NCBI GenBank assembly: GCA_036346395.1
Contig: CM070611.1
Coordinates: 23,508,473 to 23,572,472, forward strand
Source: Hsuehochloa calcarea
Lineage: Eukaryota; Streptophyta; Magnoliopsida; Poales; Poaceae
Direction of reading: 5' to 3'
Length of the DNA: 64,000 nt
Shown here in pieces: positions 11,081-22,588 of this stretch (positions are counted from its first letter, which is position 1; each line of letters starts with the position of its first letter). Under the pieces are notes generated by a model that was given only the letters and a program-made list of their open reading frames with translations, was not told where the DNA came from and did not search any database. The position numbers were made by a program, and so were the translations under genes.

Positions 11081-12530
11081 ATGTTCCCGACAGAAGTCAG
11101 AAATGGCTTTTTCAACAACTTCAATTGCAAAACACATTTGCTAATTGACAAGCCATGCCAACAAAGGTCACAAGCAAGATTCCCAACAAGTTGCAAAACA
11201 CATTTGCCAACTTTTGGAATCATACCACAAGGAAAAAGGTACATGGACTTACACCATTTGCAAAACGCATTTGCAAACTTAAGTCACATGCTACAAGGGT
11301 TGAATGCATGAGCATCGGCTATTTGCAAAACACATTTGCAAATAATAGCTCCATGCATAGATGAGCTAGAGCAAATATAATGAGCTATCAACACATGACT
11401 AACTCAAACTACTAGTTAAGACCCCTCTTAATAGTACGGCAACCTATACTAGCAATCCGGTCTTCCAACCAAACACCAAGACCGGTAAAAGACTAGGAAC
11501 ACATCCTTAGCCCTAGCTAGTCATACCTTTGCCTTGCATCTTCTTGAAGCTTGATGGCGCACATCAACACTTCAAGTCCGGGTCTTTAACTTTGACAATC
11601 ATCAACACATGATGATTTCTTCACTTCGGATCTTGACTCGAACATCATCAACACATGATGATTTCTCCATCCCGAGTCTTCACATGCATCAACACATGAT
11701 GCAATCCTTCACTTGACCTCCATCAACACATGATGGGTCTTCTCTTGTCTTGATGATCAACTCATGATCATTTCTTCTTGATAAGCATCAACTCATGATG
11801 CATCATTTACACTAAGCTCTTGACTTGATGATCAACTCATGATCATCCCAAGTCTTCATCATCTGGAACATAACCTGTATATCCAACTCATGGAAAATGT
11901 TAGTTCCACAATGTGATCATCATTAATTACCACACCATACCATTAACTCATAATGGTGGGACAAGATACCTCAATCTTTCCTCTTTGGTAATTGATGATA
12001 ACCACTTAAATTCTCATAAATTTAATGATGATAAATGAGAGAACAATTTGAGTATATAAACTACACAAGTTATATATATACTCTAACATGAGTATCGAGA
12101 ACTACACAAGTTCTATGTACTCATAACATGAGTATATACTGAACTACACAAGTTTTGTATACTCAAAGGTTTTGTTTCAACGTAAAGATCCTTAGTATAT
12201 GTGGAAAATGGCATATGGATCAATACTAATGAAACCACAAAGTATAGGATAAAACTCCCCCTAAATGTGTGCATACACAAATGTGTAATAAGATCATATG
12301 CACATATTCAAGTTTGACTTATGGTTGAGTTCAATCCTATATTTTGGATCCGAGAAATGCAACATAATATAAATTGAGATGTCGATTGCATACCTCGTTG
12401 TGTTTCACCTTTATATCCAAATGAGACTACATAAAGATGATACTTGATAAAAGAGTTAGTCTCATATTTGGATTTGTCATTAATCACCAAAGCAATCCAT
12501 TAACTCATAATGGCGGGTCTAGATCTTTCA

Positions 12531-12546
12531 ATCTCCCCCTTTTTGG
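12531..12546 (-). other. Polypurine tract of element B
   Basis: The minus strand reads CCAAAAAGGGGGAGAT directly before the 3' LTR. This is the expected plus-strand primer site for reverse transcription. Confidence 0.85.
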
Positions 12547-13404
12547 TGATTGATGACAAATCCATTATCAATAACAACATTTGGATATTCATAGACATAA
12601 GAAAAGAATTTAAACTAATGAACTATGTCTATGCATCATATGAGGTGAAACATAATGCATTGAACAAAATGCATATGAAAACATTCTCCTCCTTACACAT
12701 CTAATGCATGCATTTTCCCTCTTTTGGCATGTCTAAACGAATCAAACATCCAAATGAATATTGATAAAAATATTCTCCCCCTTTTTGGCATAAATCACCC
12801 AAAAACACAAGACAAATCTTAGCCAAAAGGAGCCTTTGCAAATAGATACCACTTGCAAAAAAATTTGAGGTTGGTCACAAAAAGTATGAATTGAACTTAT
12901 ATGACCAAGGTGGGATTTTGTTCTCAAGATGTGAGAGGAGAAACAAAGATAGGTTACAAACCTATGGATCATAACATTCTCCCATTTTAAATCAAAACAT
13001 TGAGAACCACTTGAAATGATAGTTGAAACATATTCAACTAACCTCCCCATTTTTGAAAAGAAATATAGATAATCTCTCATTTTAACAATTTTCACAAACT
13101 ATGTTGAGAGAACATTAAGACCAGTGCTTGAGAGAGATTTTTATGAAAATTTGACAGAATTTCTTCGTAAAGAGGGACATCCACGACAGGAGACAAGAGG
13201 ATATAATCAACCACAAATATTTTCATTCAAAATCACATCTCATCCACATCTCATGCAAACATAAATCATGACATAAAGACATGTTCTCACACAGAGTAGC
13301 AAAAGATAGCATAGCCAAAATGAGAGTCATACAACCAAGTAGTCATAAAAGATATTACAATTTTTGCATACAAGGTCTAATGACCTAAATAGAACAAATG
13401 GCTA
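12547..13404. other. Element B non-coding stretch before the polypurine tract
   Basis: AT-rich sequence with several CTCCCCCTTTTTGG-like tracts (near 12531, 12775, 12972, 13045) that repeat the polypurine signal on the minus strand. No convincing coding region is present. Confidence 0.6.
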
Positions 13405-14763
13405 CTACTCAGCAGGAGGGTCTTGAGGAGCATCGACTGGAGGAGCAGCAGGAGGATCAACTGGAGGACCACCAGGAGGAGAGCGAAGACGACGCCGTCC
13501 AAAACGAACAGGTGGCGGAAACTGCTCTGCGAATCTGGCTGAAAGTGCGTCAAGACTAGCAGTGTGGGCGTCGAGCCTGGAAGTGGTCGCCTCCTGGAAA
13601 GCATCCAACCTGGCAAAAGTGGCTGCCTCAAACGCATCCAGTCTAGAGGTGGTCACTGCCTGGAAGGTATCCTGGGATGCTCTCATCTCCAACAAGGTGG
13701 CATAAATCTGATCCATAGTGGCTATACCTCGTGGAGGAGCAGCAGCAGCAGCAGCAGCAGGAGATGCAGCTTCAGGTACTTCTGCTGGAGCACGCCTAAG
13801 ATTGGCAGGAATTGGAGGACCTTCTCTTGGTTTATAGGCTTTATGCGCTGAAGGTAAAGCTCCATTATATCCAGTTTGTTTAATGATCAAAGCCATAATG
13901 TAAGGTGCAAAGTTTATTCTCTTGACTCGATCATTCTTTGTTCCTGCTATCTCCCTTATGATGACATCCACTACATCAAATTTTCTTCCATGCATGATGC
14001 ATTCCAATATGTTCCAGACATGTCCTCTAATGGCATCATAATTCCCGCTCTTTGGTAACATAGTATGATTAATGATCCTATTTACCAAGCTGGGAATGGG
14101 AAGAAGTCCTGTGATCTTACCAGGGACAAATCTCTGTGTGGTGTCATAAAATTCAGTCCAAGCCGAAATAGGGAGAACTGTTCCATCATAGATTTGCTCA
14201 TATTCGCTTGACTGGATATTCAATGCATGTTCAAAAGCACGCTTTGTGCAAGAATACCTCACTTGTCCTCGCATCCGGTGAGCCGAGAAAAATGGGAATG
14301 CATCTTGTGGCATAAAGCGACGGATGATCTCATCACTATAATTGCATTTTATAGCCACAAAGTTGTGAATCCCAGCTCGCTGAAAGAGCCTGTATGTACC
14401 CTCATATTTGTCAAGACCGTTGAGGTAGGACCAATTGATGTACTTGTGATCAGCAAATGGTTTGTTTGGTCCATAAAAAAGATCATAGACTTGACTTTGA
14501 AACTTGGTATGAAATCGAGGGTCGTCGCTATTTCCTGGAAGTGAGTATTGATCTTTACTCCGTAGAAGAGTGTAGTCATCTGCTGTGAGTCCCTTAAGAT
14601 CAATTTCCATTTCTTCCGGTTCACCTAACTCCTCATCAGATTCATATTCAGATTCTTCTCCTGATGCACTTTCTTCTGAATTTTCATATTCTTCCTCATT
14701 TCTTGAAGAAGATGCGCTAGTATCTGAATAGTACTTCGGGACTGACACCTTCATCCTAGGCAT
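13405..14763 (-). CDS. Element B ORF2: protein of unknown function, about 450 residues
   Basis: An unbroken frame. I choose the ATG at 14763 (MPRMKVSVPKYY) because the upstream in-frame ATG adds only a low-complexity leader. The first 70 residues are rich in Ser and Glu/Asp. The middle (about 80-310) looks globular, with phrases such as AFPFFSAHRMRGQVRYS and NRIINHTMLPKSGNYDAI, and recalls the 'putative plant transposon protein' type found in gag-only plant retroelements. That match is from memory and weak. A poly-Ala run encoded by a GCA/GCT microsatellite (13738-13760) leads to a C-terminal set of repeats built on SRLDAFEAAT, likely a coiled coil, then a Pro-rich tail. It lies downstream of gag where pol would be expected, and has no RT, integrase or protease motif. 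I do not know its function. Confidence 0.75.
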   Translation of the reverse strand: MPRMKVSVPKYYSDTSASSSRNEEEYENSEESASGEESEYESDEELGEPEEMEIDLKGLTADDYTLLRSKDQYSLPGNSDDPRFHTKFQSQVYDLFYGPNKPFADHKYINWSYLNGLDKYEGTYRLFQRAGIHNFVAIKCNYSDEIIRRFMPQDAFPFFSAHRMRGQVRYSCTKRAFEHALNIQSSEYEQIYDGTVLPISAWTEFYDTTQRFVPGKITGLLPIPSLVNRIINHTMLPKSGNYDAIRGHVWNILECIMHGRKFDVVDVIIREIAGTKNDRVKRINFAPYIMALIIKQTGYNGALPSAHKAYKPREGPPIPANLRRAPAEVPEAASPAAAAAAAPPRGIATMDQIYATLLEMRASQDTFQAVTTSRLDAFEAATFARLDAFQEATTSRLDAHTASLDALSARFAEQFPPPVRFGRRRLRSPPGGPPVDPPAAPPVDAPQDPPAE

Positions 14764-14827
14764 CTTCAAGAGCAACAATGGATGAAGTGTCAAAGGATGA
14801 TTCAAAAGAAAATGAAAATCTCAGGTT

Positions 14828-15510
14828 CTGTCAGGATAATCGGAAGCTCCGCAAGTTTAACGCCGGAACTACCGCTAGCGGAAGTTCCGCGCTCTTAACA
14901 GCGGAAGTTCCGATTTTCCTGGGCCGACTCTAGGGCAATGATAAATTTTGATTTTTCAGTATTTTGATGGATTGAGTCCATGGAATCGATGCATAAACAT
15001 CATACAATACTGAATAAACTAATTTGCCCAAGAATCTCCCACAGATTTCATCCACATTTCATTTTCCCCCAAAATCTTAACCTAGGGTTCATGGGAGGTA
15101 AAAATCCAAGAAAGAAATTGGAAATACCTTGAGCAAGGGAGTGATTGAACCCTGGGGAAGAGATTGATCGGTTGAGATTTGAAGAAAACCCGAAGATCAA
15201 TCAAAGCTTTTCGTGGAGACTTGGAGAGAAGAGAGGGGCTCGGGAGAGAAGTGATGCATACCGGAGGAGTTAAGGAAGCGGAGGAACCGCAGAATTAAAT
15301 GCTCTCACCATCGGAATCGGAAGTTCCGCATTTGAAAAGCGGAAGTTCCGGACATCGGTAGTTCCGCGCCTGGAGGGCCGGAAGCTCCGATTTTCCTGAC
15401 GCTTCGGAAGAGAGCAGAAAACGGAAGCTCCGCAATACAACGGCGGACGTTCCGGAAAAACGGAAGTTCCGCACCTAGAAGGCCGGAAGTTCCGATTATC
15501 CTGACACTTC
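14828..15510. repeat. Internal CGGAAGTTCCG palindromes of element B
   Basis: Two further clusters, at about 14834-14922 and 15316-15504, repeat the palindrome seen in the LTR. They lie just upstream of ORF2 in the minus sense. The sequence between them is non-coding. Confidence 0.8.
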
Positions 15511-16531
15511 AGGAAAGATCTTGGAATTTGATTTTTATGCAAATGATCCCTAGTTTTGCACTCAAATAAATATCATTCAGGATCATTGTACATTAAAAGA
15601 CTAATGTCTATCCAAGAAAATACTTTTTATGAGTTAAGTCTTGATTTTGCAAATGAAGCCTCATTTTCATGAAATTTATCAAAACGACTCAAAGAAAACA
15701 TTTTGTTGATTTTAAAGCATCCAATTTTGTGTATGAGTCATAAATACCATTTTGAACCTTTTCATAAGAATAATTTTGGTTCATATGGAAAAACTCAATT
15801 AAGTGCTAGAAAGTGACCACTTAGGTCATAGTAGTATTTTGGACGAGTTTGAAAATCAAATATCTTTTTCTAGGTTGGTCTTTTGAAAATCCTTTGAATA
15901 CCAAAAATATTTAGAATAACCAACTCTAGGATTTTCATTTTGGCAAGATTTTCAAATTCCTTTTAGAATAGATTTTACACAAAAATCTAGTTTATGTCAA
16001 AAACAAGATATTATAATGTAGGATTTTGGCTAGAAATGCATTTTTACTTAAAATAGGTTTTTCTAAAGCCAAAACCTTTGGTAAACCTTTCAAAAGCATT
16101 TGTATACATTTTGCAATTAATTTTTCAAAGAATTACTAATGGTTATCAAATTTTTGACTTTTGGCTAAAAGGCTTATTTTTGAAAAGCAATACTAGCACT
16201 TAATTTATTTAGGCACATTTAGGGATGTGATATACATGGCTATGATTTAGCACTCCCCCTTAATGTGCCACTACCATCTTGCTCAAGATATTTAATAAAG
16301 AACATTATGAACATAGAGCAAGAGCACCCCTTTTTAAAATAATTTTCATGAAATGCAACCTACACAAGGCATAAGGGGCTAGATACTTCAATGTAAGTAC
16401 TTGTTACCAAAATGACATTGGCTTATGATACGACATGATTATCCTTAGGCTTGGCTCCAATTTCGCATATGGTGATCCGTCCACCTCTTCATATGAGCCA
16501 AACATCCAATGCCTTTCCAAGTACCTATTCA
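15511..16531. other. Element B internal AT-rich spacer
   Basis: No reading frame of note lies between gag and ORF2. Many short runs of TTTTGAAAA type occur. In an autonomous copia element this is where pol would begin; no trace of protease or integrase was found. Confidence 0.6.
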
Positions 16532-17916
16532 TCATTTAAGCACTTTGGTACCCAAAACTTGGTTGGGTCCACGAATATTAGTCACAATAGATTTGGGCAC
16601 CCAAATGGCCCTCACAATAGTTTTAGGAGAACTAACATTCCTAGCAAACACATTGCCATTAATATCCTTCCTAAGCAAATAATGATCATTATAAATAATG
16701 GGCTTAGGAGTGATACCTTTAGGACATTGTTTACCAATATGCCCCTTTTCCCGGCAATTGTAGCAAGTTAGGACTTTGTTTCCCCTACTTGTCTTTACTT
16801 CTTGCTTCTTGCCGGTTTGCCTCAATTTTGAATGTCTTGTCTTGACATCCTTTTGATTAGGGCACACCGAGGCATAGTGGCCCTTTCCGTTGCATCCATG
16901 GCACTTGATATATTTCTTCGTATGTCTCGCATTGTGCCTTGTCTTGCTATTCTCCCTTTTCTTGGGAGTGTAGCCAACACCACTCTTATCTTGCAAGCAT
17001 TTTTGCTTACTCAATATTTCGTCAGTGGCCTTCCTTTATAGCTTCTTTCCAAGTCATTCTTCAAATTTGTGACTTGGGCCTTGAGCTCATTATTTTCCTC
17101 TACAAGATTAGTCTCAACAAGCATAGAGGAAATAGGAGTATCTAATTTAGAGCAACAAGGCATTTCAAGTAAATCCTCACATGAGGTGGATACATTAACC
17201 TTAGATGAAATGCATGAGGTAGAAGCTATACATGGCAAATCATCTAATAAATTACATTCAATGCCTATATCCACCTTAGAGCTATTTAGATTATTTAGGA
17301 GGAGAATTTCATGTTCATCTTTTAAAACATCATAATCATTTTGAAGAGAGCCATACTCTTTCTTCAAAACTTTGAATTTCAATTTCTCCTTTCCTAAATA
17401 TTCATTGAGCTCTTCTAGCATATCCATCAACTCATCATATGAAGGCTCATCGCTTTCGTTTACCTCATTATTACCTTGAGCCATGAAGCATCGAGTTGAT
17501 GTGGAGGAAGTTGAGGAGTCCTCATTTTCGTTGTCGGAGCTTGAAGTTGAGCATTCTTCTTGAGACATCCATTCTTGTGTGCAATCGTCACTAGTGGAAG
17601 TGGACAATTCATATTGATCTTGAATATATGTCCACATCTCATGAGCGTTCTTGAGATTGCATACCTTGTCAAATATTTCTACGCTCAAAGCACTAAATAA
17701 GGCGTTAGTAGCTTGAGCGTCGAGATGTAAGCATTTCTCTTCCTCAATGGTTGGAGCAAAATGATCCAATGGAGGAGAAAAGTCTACATCTACAATCCGC
17801 CATATTTTTGGACTCATGGCCCTAAAATAACAAGACATGCGGATTTTCCATTGAGCATAATTTGTGCCATCAAATAGAGGTGCTTCACCTAGGTGCACTA
17901 AATCTCTAGTTGACAT
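16532..17916 (-). pseudogene. Element B gag with two CCHC zinc knuckles, one frameshift
   Basis: The first part (17916-17011) starts MSTRDLVHLGEAPLF and reads DGTNYAQWKIRMSCYF, the opening of plant copia-type gag (DUF4219/UBN2). It continues with an acidic Ser-rich stretch and a coiled-coil region. At about 17027-17034 one base seems to be missing (GGAAGG for GGAAAGG), which ends this frame. The next frame resumes with DEILSKQKCLQDKSGVGY, the normal continuation. It carries two knuckles of the form C-x2-C-x4-H-x4-C (16862-16903 and 16724-16765) and stops at 16532. Gag would coat the element RNA in virus-like particles. The start codon is 58 bases inside the 5' LTR border. Confidence 0.88.
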
Positions 17917-17960
17917 CCTTTACTCTCTAGACGGTTAAGTCTAATAAATGAGAGACCAAG

Positions 17961-17971
17961 CTCTGATACCA
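17961..17971 (-). other. Primer binding site of element B
   Basis: The minus strand reads TGGTATCAGAG two bases after the 5' LTR end. This is complementary to the 3' end of initiator tRNA-Met, the usual plant primer. Confidence 0.9.
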
Positions 17972-17973
17972 CT

Positions 17974-20639
17974 TGTAAGATCGAGTTGGCCGACTAGAGG
18001 GGGGTGAATAGGCGTTTTTTTTAAAATCTATCGGGCTAAACCAATATATAAATGCGGAAGCTAATAGCGAATTGGTTTTGCACAATTAAAACCTAAATCA
18101 ACTAGGCTCAACTAAGTGCACCGATAATACAAGAGAGCAATCATACAATGATATATATAAGCAATTAAAGCAAGAATGTAAATTGCTCAAAGTAAAGCAC
18201 AAGATAAAAACAAGATGGACACACTTATGTTTTACCGTGGTGTTCGGAGACTTGCCGGTCTCCCCTAATCTACGTTGAGGTAAGCCCAACCACGTTGGAC
18301 CGGCTCCTCAAATGAGCGCACACCTCCGAGGTAAGTCCAACACTTGGACCGGTTCCAAACCGAACCAACACCTCGCTCAACTGTGGTTGCTCTTCCTCCA
18401 CTCCGGAGATGGCGAGCACCAAACCACTCACAACCGTCGGGCCTTCTCACAAGCTTCTTGAGAAGGTCACCGAGCACGACGCCTCCACGCCGTCTAGGTG
18501 TCGGCAAACACCAAGAGAAACAAGTCTCAACGATCACTTGAACTAATCAAGTGTCAACGCTCAAGTGGATACTCAATCCACTACCTAAGGCAACACATGC
18601 ACTTAGGGTTTGCTCTCAACACTCACTAAGTGCAACACATGCACAAAAGAGATGAGAGGCTTGCTCTTAGCTCAATAGAATGAATATGGGCACCAGCAAT
18701 CTCTCCCAACCGGCCAAGGTGACTATATATAGCCCACACACAAAAACTAGCCGTTGGGAGACAAATCCCTGAAAAATCAGGACAATCGGAAGTTCCGCCG
18801 TGCAAAGGCCGGAACTACCGCAGGAGAGAGAAAAGGCACCGCAACGGCTATGTCAGACGAGAAACTAGCCGTTTGATTTTTAGTACGGAACTACCGCCAA
18901 CTACATATCGGAAGTTCCGATTCTTCGGAAGTTCCGCTCAACACATAGCGGAACTACCGCACATTGAATTTTGGCTAAGTCCCCAAAATGGTGCTTCTCT
19001 GGAAAAAACCAACCGCCGGATTTCGGAGCAACCGATTAATCGGAAGTTCCGCGCGTTACACTCCGGAACTTCCGCACTTGGAAAATCGGCTAAGTCCCTA
19101 AACCAGCCGCTCTCTGGAAAAATCAAGCCGCGGAAAATCGGACGAGTCAAAGTGCGGAACTTCCGCCGTTAAACCGCGGAACTTCCGATGTTCCCGATGT
19201 AAGTCGAAATGGCTTTTTCAACAACTTCAATTGCAAAACACATTTGCTAATTGACAAGCCATGCCAACAAAGGTCACAAGCAAGATTCCCAACAAGTTGC
19301 AAAACACATTTACCAACTTTTGGAATCATACCACAAGGAAAAAGGTACATGGACTTACACCATTTGCAAAACGCATTTGCAAACTTAAGTCACATGCTAC
19401 AAGGGTTGAATGCATGAGCATCGGCTATTTGCAAAACACATTTGCAAATAATAGCTCCATGCATAGATGAGCTAGAGCAAATATAATGAGCTATCAACAC
19501 ATGACTAACTCAAACTACTAGTTAAGACCCCTCTTAATAGTACGGCAACCTATACTAGCAATCCGGTCTTCCAACCAAACACCAAGACCGGTAAAAGACT
19601 AGGAACACATCCTTAGCCCTAGCTAGTCATACCTTTGCCTTGCATCTTCTTGAAGCTTGATGACGCACATCAACACTTCAAGTCCGGGTCTTTAACTTTG
19701 ACAATCATCAACACATGATGATTTCTTCACTTCGGGATCTTGACTCGAACATCATCAACACATGATGATTTCTCCATCCCGAGTCTTCACATGCATCAAC
19801 ACATGATGCAATCCTTCACTTGACCTCCATCAACACATGATGGGTCTTCTCTTGTCTTGATGATCAACTCATGATCATTTCTTCTTGATAAGCATCAACT
19901 CATGATGCATCATTTACACCAAGCTCTTGACTTGATGATCAACTCATGATCATCCCAAGTCTTCATCATCCTGGAACATAACCTGTATATCCAACTCATG
20001 GAAAATGTTAGTTCCACAATGTGATCATCATTAATTACCACACCATACCATTAACTCATAATGGTGGGACAAGATACCTCAATCTTTCCCTCTTTGGTAA
20101 TTGATGATAACCACTTAAATTCTCATAAATTTAATGATGATAAATGAGAGAACAATTTGAGTATATAAACTACACAAGTTATATATATACTCTAACATGA
20201 GTATACGAGAACTACACAAGTTCTATGTACTCATAACATGAGTATATACGAACTACACAAGTTTTGTATACTCAAAGGTTTTGTTTCAACGTAAAGATCC
20301 TTAGTATATGTGGAAAATGGCATATGGATCAATACTAATGAAACCACAAAGTATAGGATAAAACTCCCCCTAAATGTGTGCATACACAAATGTGTAATAA
20401 GATCATATGCACATATTCAAGTTTGACTTATGGTTGAGTTCAATCCTATATTTTGGATCCGAGAAATGCAACATAATATAAATTGAGATGTCGATTGCAT
20501 ACCTCGTTGTGTTTCACCTTTATATCCAAATGAGACTACATAAAGATGATACTTGATAAAAGAGTTAGTCTCATATTTGGATTTGTCATTAATCACCAAA
20601 ACAATCCATTAACTCATAATGGCGGGTCTAGATCTTTCA
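17974..20639 (-). repeat. Element B 5' LTR (2666 bp)
   Basis: This LTR matches 9886-12530 across its length, with long identical runs. Differences cluster at GC-rich palindromes (for example 18768-18975 against 10675-10870). It repeats the hairpin chain, the palindrome array (about 18786-19190) and the TATA box. Confidence 0.93.
18723..18732 (-). promoter_or_regulatory. TATA box of element B (5' LTR, driving copy)
   Basis: CTATATATAG sits at the same place as in the other LTR. Transcription would run leftward through U5, the PBS and gag. Confidence 0.6.
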
Positions 20640-22588
20640 CACGAACTTTTCTCCAATAGCTAGAAAGCTAAGAAGATCAGTAAATACACAGAGGAAGCCT
20701 TGTGCTGAATCCTATTAACCCCTGAAGCAAAAGACCAAAATATGGAGATCAAACTCACTAGAGCGGTCAGACCGATGGAAACCTATCGGTCTGACTGCCC
20801 GACGGTCTGGCCGGCGTTATGGAACCGGTCTGACCGGCCCTGACCAGAAACAATGCTAACAGCCCGAAACCAAAACGAAAATCGGTCTAACTTTTGATCT
20901 ACTGGATGAAACTTACCAAATTTGGAACACACCGTCCTAAGGATATCTGGAACCTATTCCAAGCAACGATCGTCCAGATCTACGTCAAAGTTTTGACCTT
21001 TTTCTGTTTTACCAAAGGAGCGTTCAAAACCGAGCAAAACGAAAAACTTGATCCAAAACTTGCTCGTGGGAGATAAATGATCTATATGATCATAGAAGTA
21101 TTCTCACACGTCATAGCAAGGTAAATAGAGGTCAAGAAACCAACCAAAAACCACAGGATCAAGGAAGCACAAAAAATCATCAAAAGAGAAGGAAGAACAC
21201 AAGAAACCTCATCTTTGAATAATCATCCATAGATTGATTCATGATGTTTGCTGGTTACAGCCACTCCCTCAAGGAGGACAAGAGCTCAATCCATGAGCAC
21301 ACACCCAACACATCTCTCTAGGACCTAAGCCTCACCTCTCCTCTCTAAACCCTAAAATAAACTAGGGTTTTTCAAATGAAGTACTTAAGAGTTGTTGACA
21401 GCAACTCCCTCTATTTATAGTGATGCCTAGCTTCTAGAAGAGTTCACCTAATGGGCTCCTGTTAAGGCCCAATACAAACGGGACACATATGCACACATTC
21501 TAATGCGTCGTCTTCATCTTCGATTGACCTAGACCGCTTCTCCAAGCACCGCAGTTTAGTCAAGAGTCACAAAAGCGGTATTTGATGAAATTACCAAAAT
21601 ACCCCTTCTTGATCCTTCTCCATGGACCGAGTCCAGTCCAGTCGAAGCAATCGCCTGCTTCGCCACATGTAGGTTGATCAACGGCTCTCATCATGTCGGC
21701 AAGTCTTTCCCGTCCCAATCCCATCGGAACCTCCAAGGCACTTGCAGACCCCAGATCGCTTGATCCAACCAAATGCATCAAGCGCTCGCTTCGATCCACC
21801 TTGTCCATTCTGCGCCATGCTTGAGTCACTCGACCTCACCCGGCATCCATGATCGTTCTGGACCTCAGCTCTCCAAGCTTAGTCCCGATCCTCCTCGTCG
21901 TTGACCGTCGTTGACCTCCAAGCAACCTGCACAGTAACAGACCAAGAAATCGTCTCCGGGAACAAGTTCTTCACAACTTGACCTACGTTAGCTCAAAACA
22001 TGCAATATGCAACATTAAAACATTGAACTGAATGAACTTTACATAACCAACACACAACGCCGCCAAGATGGCCGACATATAAGTGGGAACCAGTCTGACT
22101 GCCATACATGGCCGGTCTGACTGATATCAAATCGGTCGGACCGATTTGTCTTAGCCGGTCAGACCGCCAGAAAAGACTTAACCAAAATTTCACCCTTGAA
22201 ATCCGAGAACTCTCTAGAAATTTCAACCGAATATAAATTTTGATTGGAAGCTCCAAAAAATGTGAGACCAAGTGCAGGAGACTCCCCTCTCTTGCCTACA
22301 CACTCTATTTTTGGCCTAGCTCCAAACTCAACCAAAAGTTCTTGCCGATCAGACCACCGCACAGAACCGGCCGACCAAGCCTCTTCGGCCGACAAGTCGA
22401 CCGCGGTCTTGCGGCCGGATCGCCACACTGCCGGTCGACCACCGCTGGGCTACCGACCGCTGAGGCCTGACAACATTGGAACTCACCCGAAAACACGAGA
22501 TTCGGCAAACCAACAAAGTCATTGCCAATTGTATCGTCATCCTAAGATCAAGCACATATCCCCATGATATCAACAGAACTGAATCACA

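Larger units (their letters stand above)
10246..12513. repeat. Chain of about 21 hairpins with constant ACACA/ACTCA loops (3' LTR of B)
   Basis: Hairpins with 5-base loops lie at 10246-10260, 10448-10466, 10477-10495, 10497-10520, 10543-10557, 11122-11147, 11188-11213, 11257-11277, 11304-11358, 11598-11616, 11644-11662, 11686-11702, 11720-11736, 11753-11771, 11785-11801, 11822-11854, 11939-11957, 12050-12083, 12088-12124, 12130-12164 and 12497-12513. Loops are ACACA (12), ACTCA (6), ACACT, ACTAA and ACGCA. Stems are unrelated, for example ATCATCA/TGATGAT, AGTGGAT/ATCCACT, ATTTGCAAA/TTTGCAAAT and ACCATTA/TAATGGT. Some have bulges and outer stems. The same chain is present in the other LTR. Confidence 0.85.
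9886..12530 (-). repeat. Element B 3' LTR (2645 bp)
   Basis: On the plus strand it runs from TGTAAGATCGAGTTGG to CTAGATCTTTCA. U3 lies to the right in the minus sense and holds the hairpin chain and CGGAAGTTCCG array; the TATA box is near 10640. Small reading frames such as 10009-10200 recur in the other LTR and are not considered genes. Confidence 0.93.
9886..20639 (-). mobile_element. Retroelement B: complete, gag plus unknown ORF, no pol; TSD CACGA
   Basis: Two LTRs (9886-12530 and 17974-20639) flank 5.4 kb of internal sequence. CACGA lies outside both LTRs (9881-9885 and 20640-20644). Read on the minus strand the order is 5' LTR, tRNA-Met-type PBS, gag with two CCHC knuckles, a 450-codon ORF of unknown role, polypurine tract, 3' LTR. 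Protease, integrase, reverse transcriptase and RNase H are absent, so it must use enzymes from another element. The gag type and PBS suggest a copia-related lineage, but without pol this cannot be proved. It inserted into solo LTR C. Long stretches of the two LTRs are identical, so the insertion looks young. Confidence 0.93.
9811..22575 (-). mobile_element. Solo LTR C, same family as D, split by B; TSD GAACT
   Basis: The left end is TATAGGACCGGAAAGG (one change from TGTAGGACC) and the right end is CCCATGATATCAACA. GAACT flanks both sides (9806-9810 and 22576-22580). Apart from element B and its duplicated TSD it is about 2.0 kb long. It matches the reverse complement of the D LTR at both ends (GGACCGGAAAGGCGACT; CAAACCAACAAAG) and carries the same GGTCNGACC motifs near 20765-20840, 22090-22165 and 22345-22450. 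It has no internal domain. It sits in an intron of the captured kinase. Confidence 0.92.

Noticed and set aside
11304..11358. microRNA precursor
   Set aside because: The foldback is only about 55 bases, is one of a chain of similar hairpins in an LTR and has no sign of a conserved mature sequence.
11598..11854. CRISPR-like array of regularly spaced repeats
   Set aside because: The spaced words are plant LTR hairpins with differing stems, no constant repeat of CRISPR length and no cas genes; the genome is eukaryotic.
17974..18000. A second independent insertion starting TGTAAGATCGAG
   Set aside because: It is the other LTR of element B: PBS lies beside it and the TSD CACGA is found only outside the outer ends.
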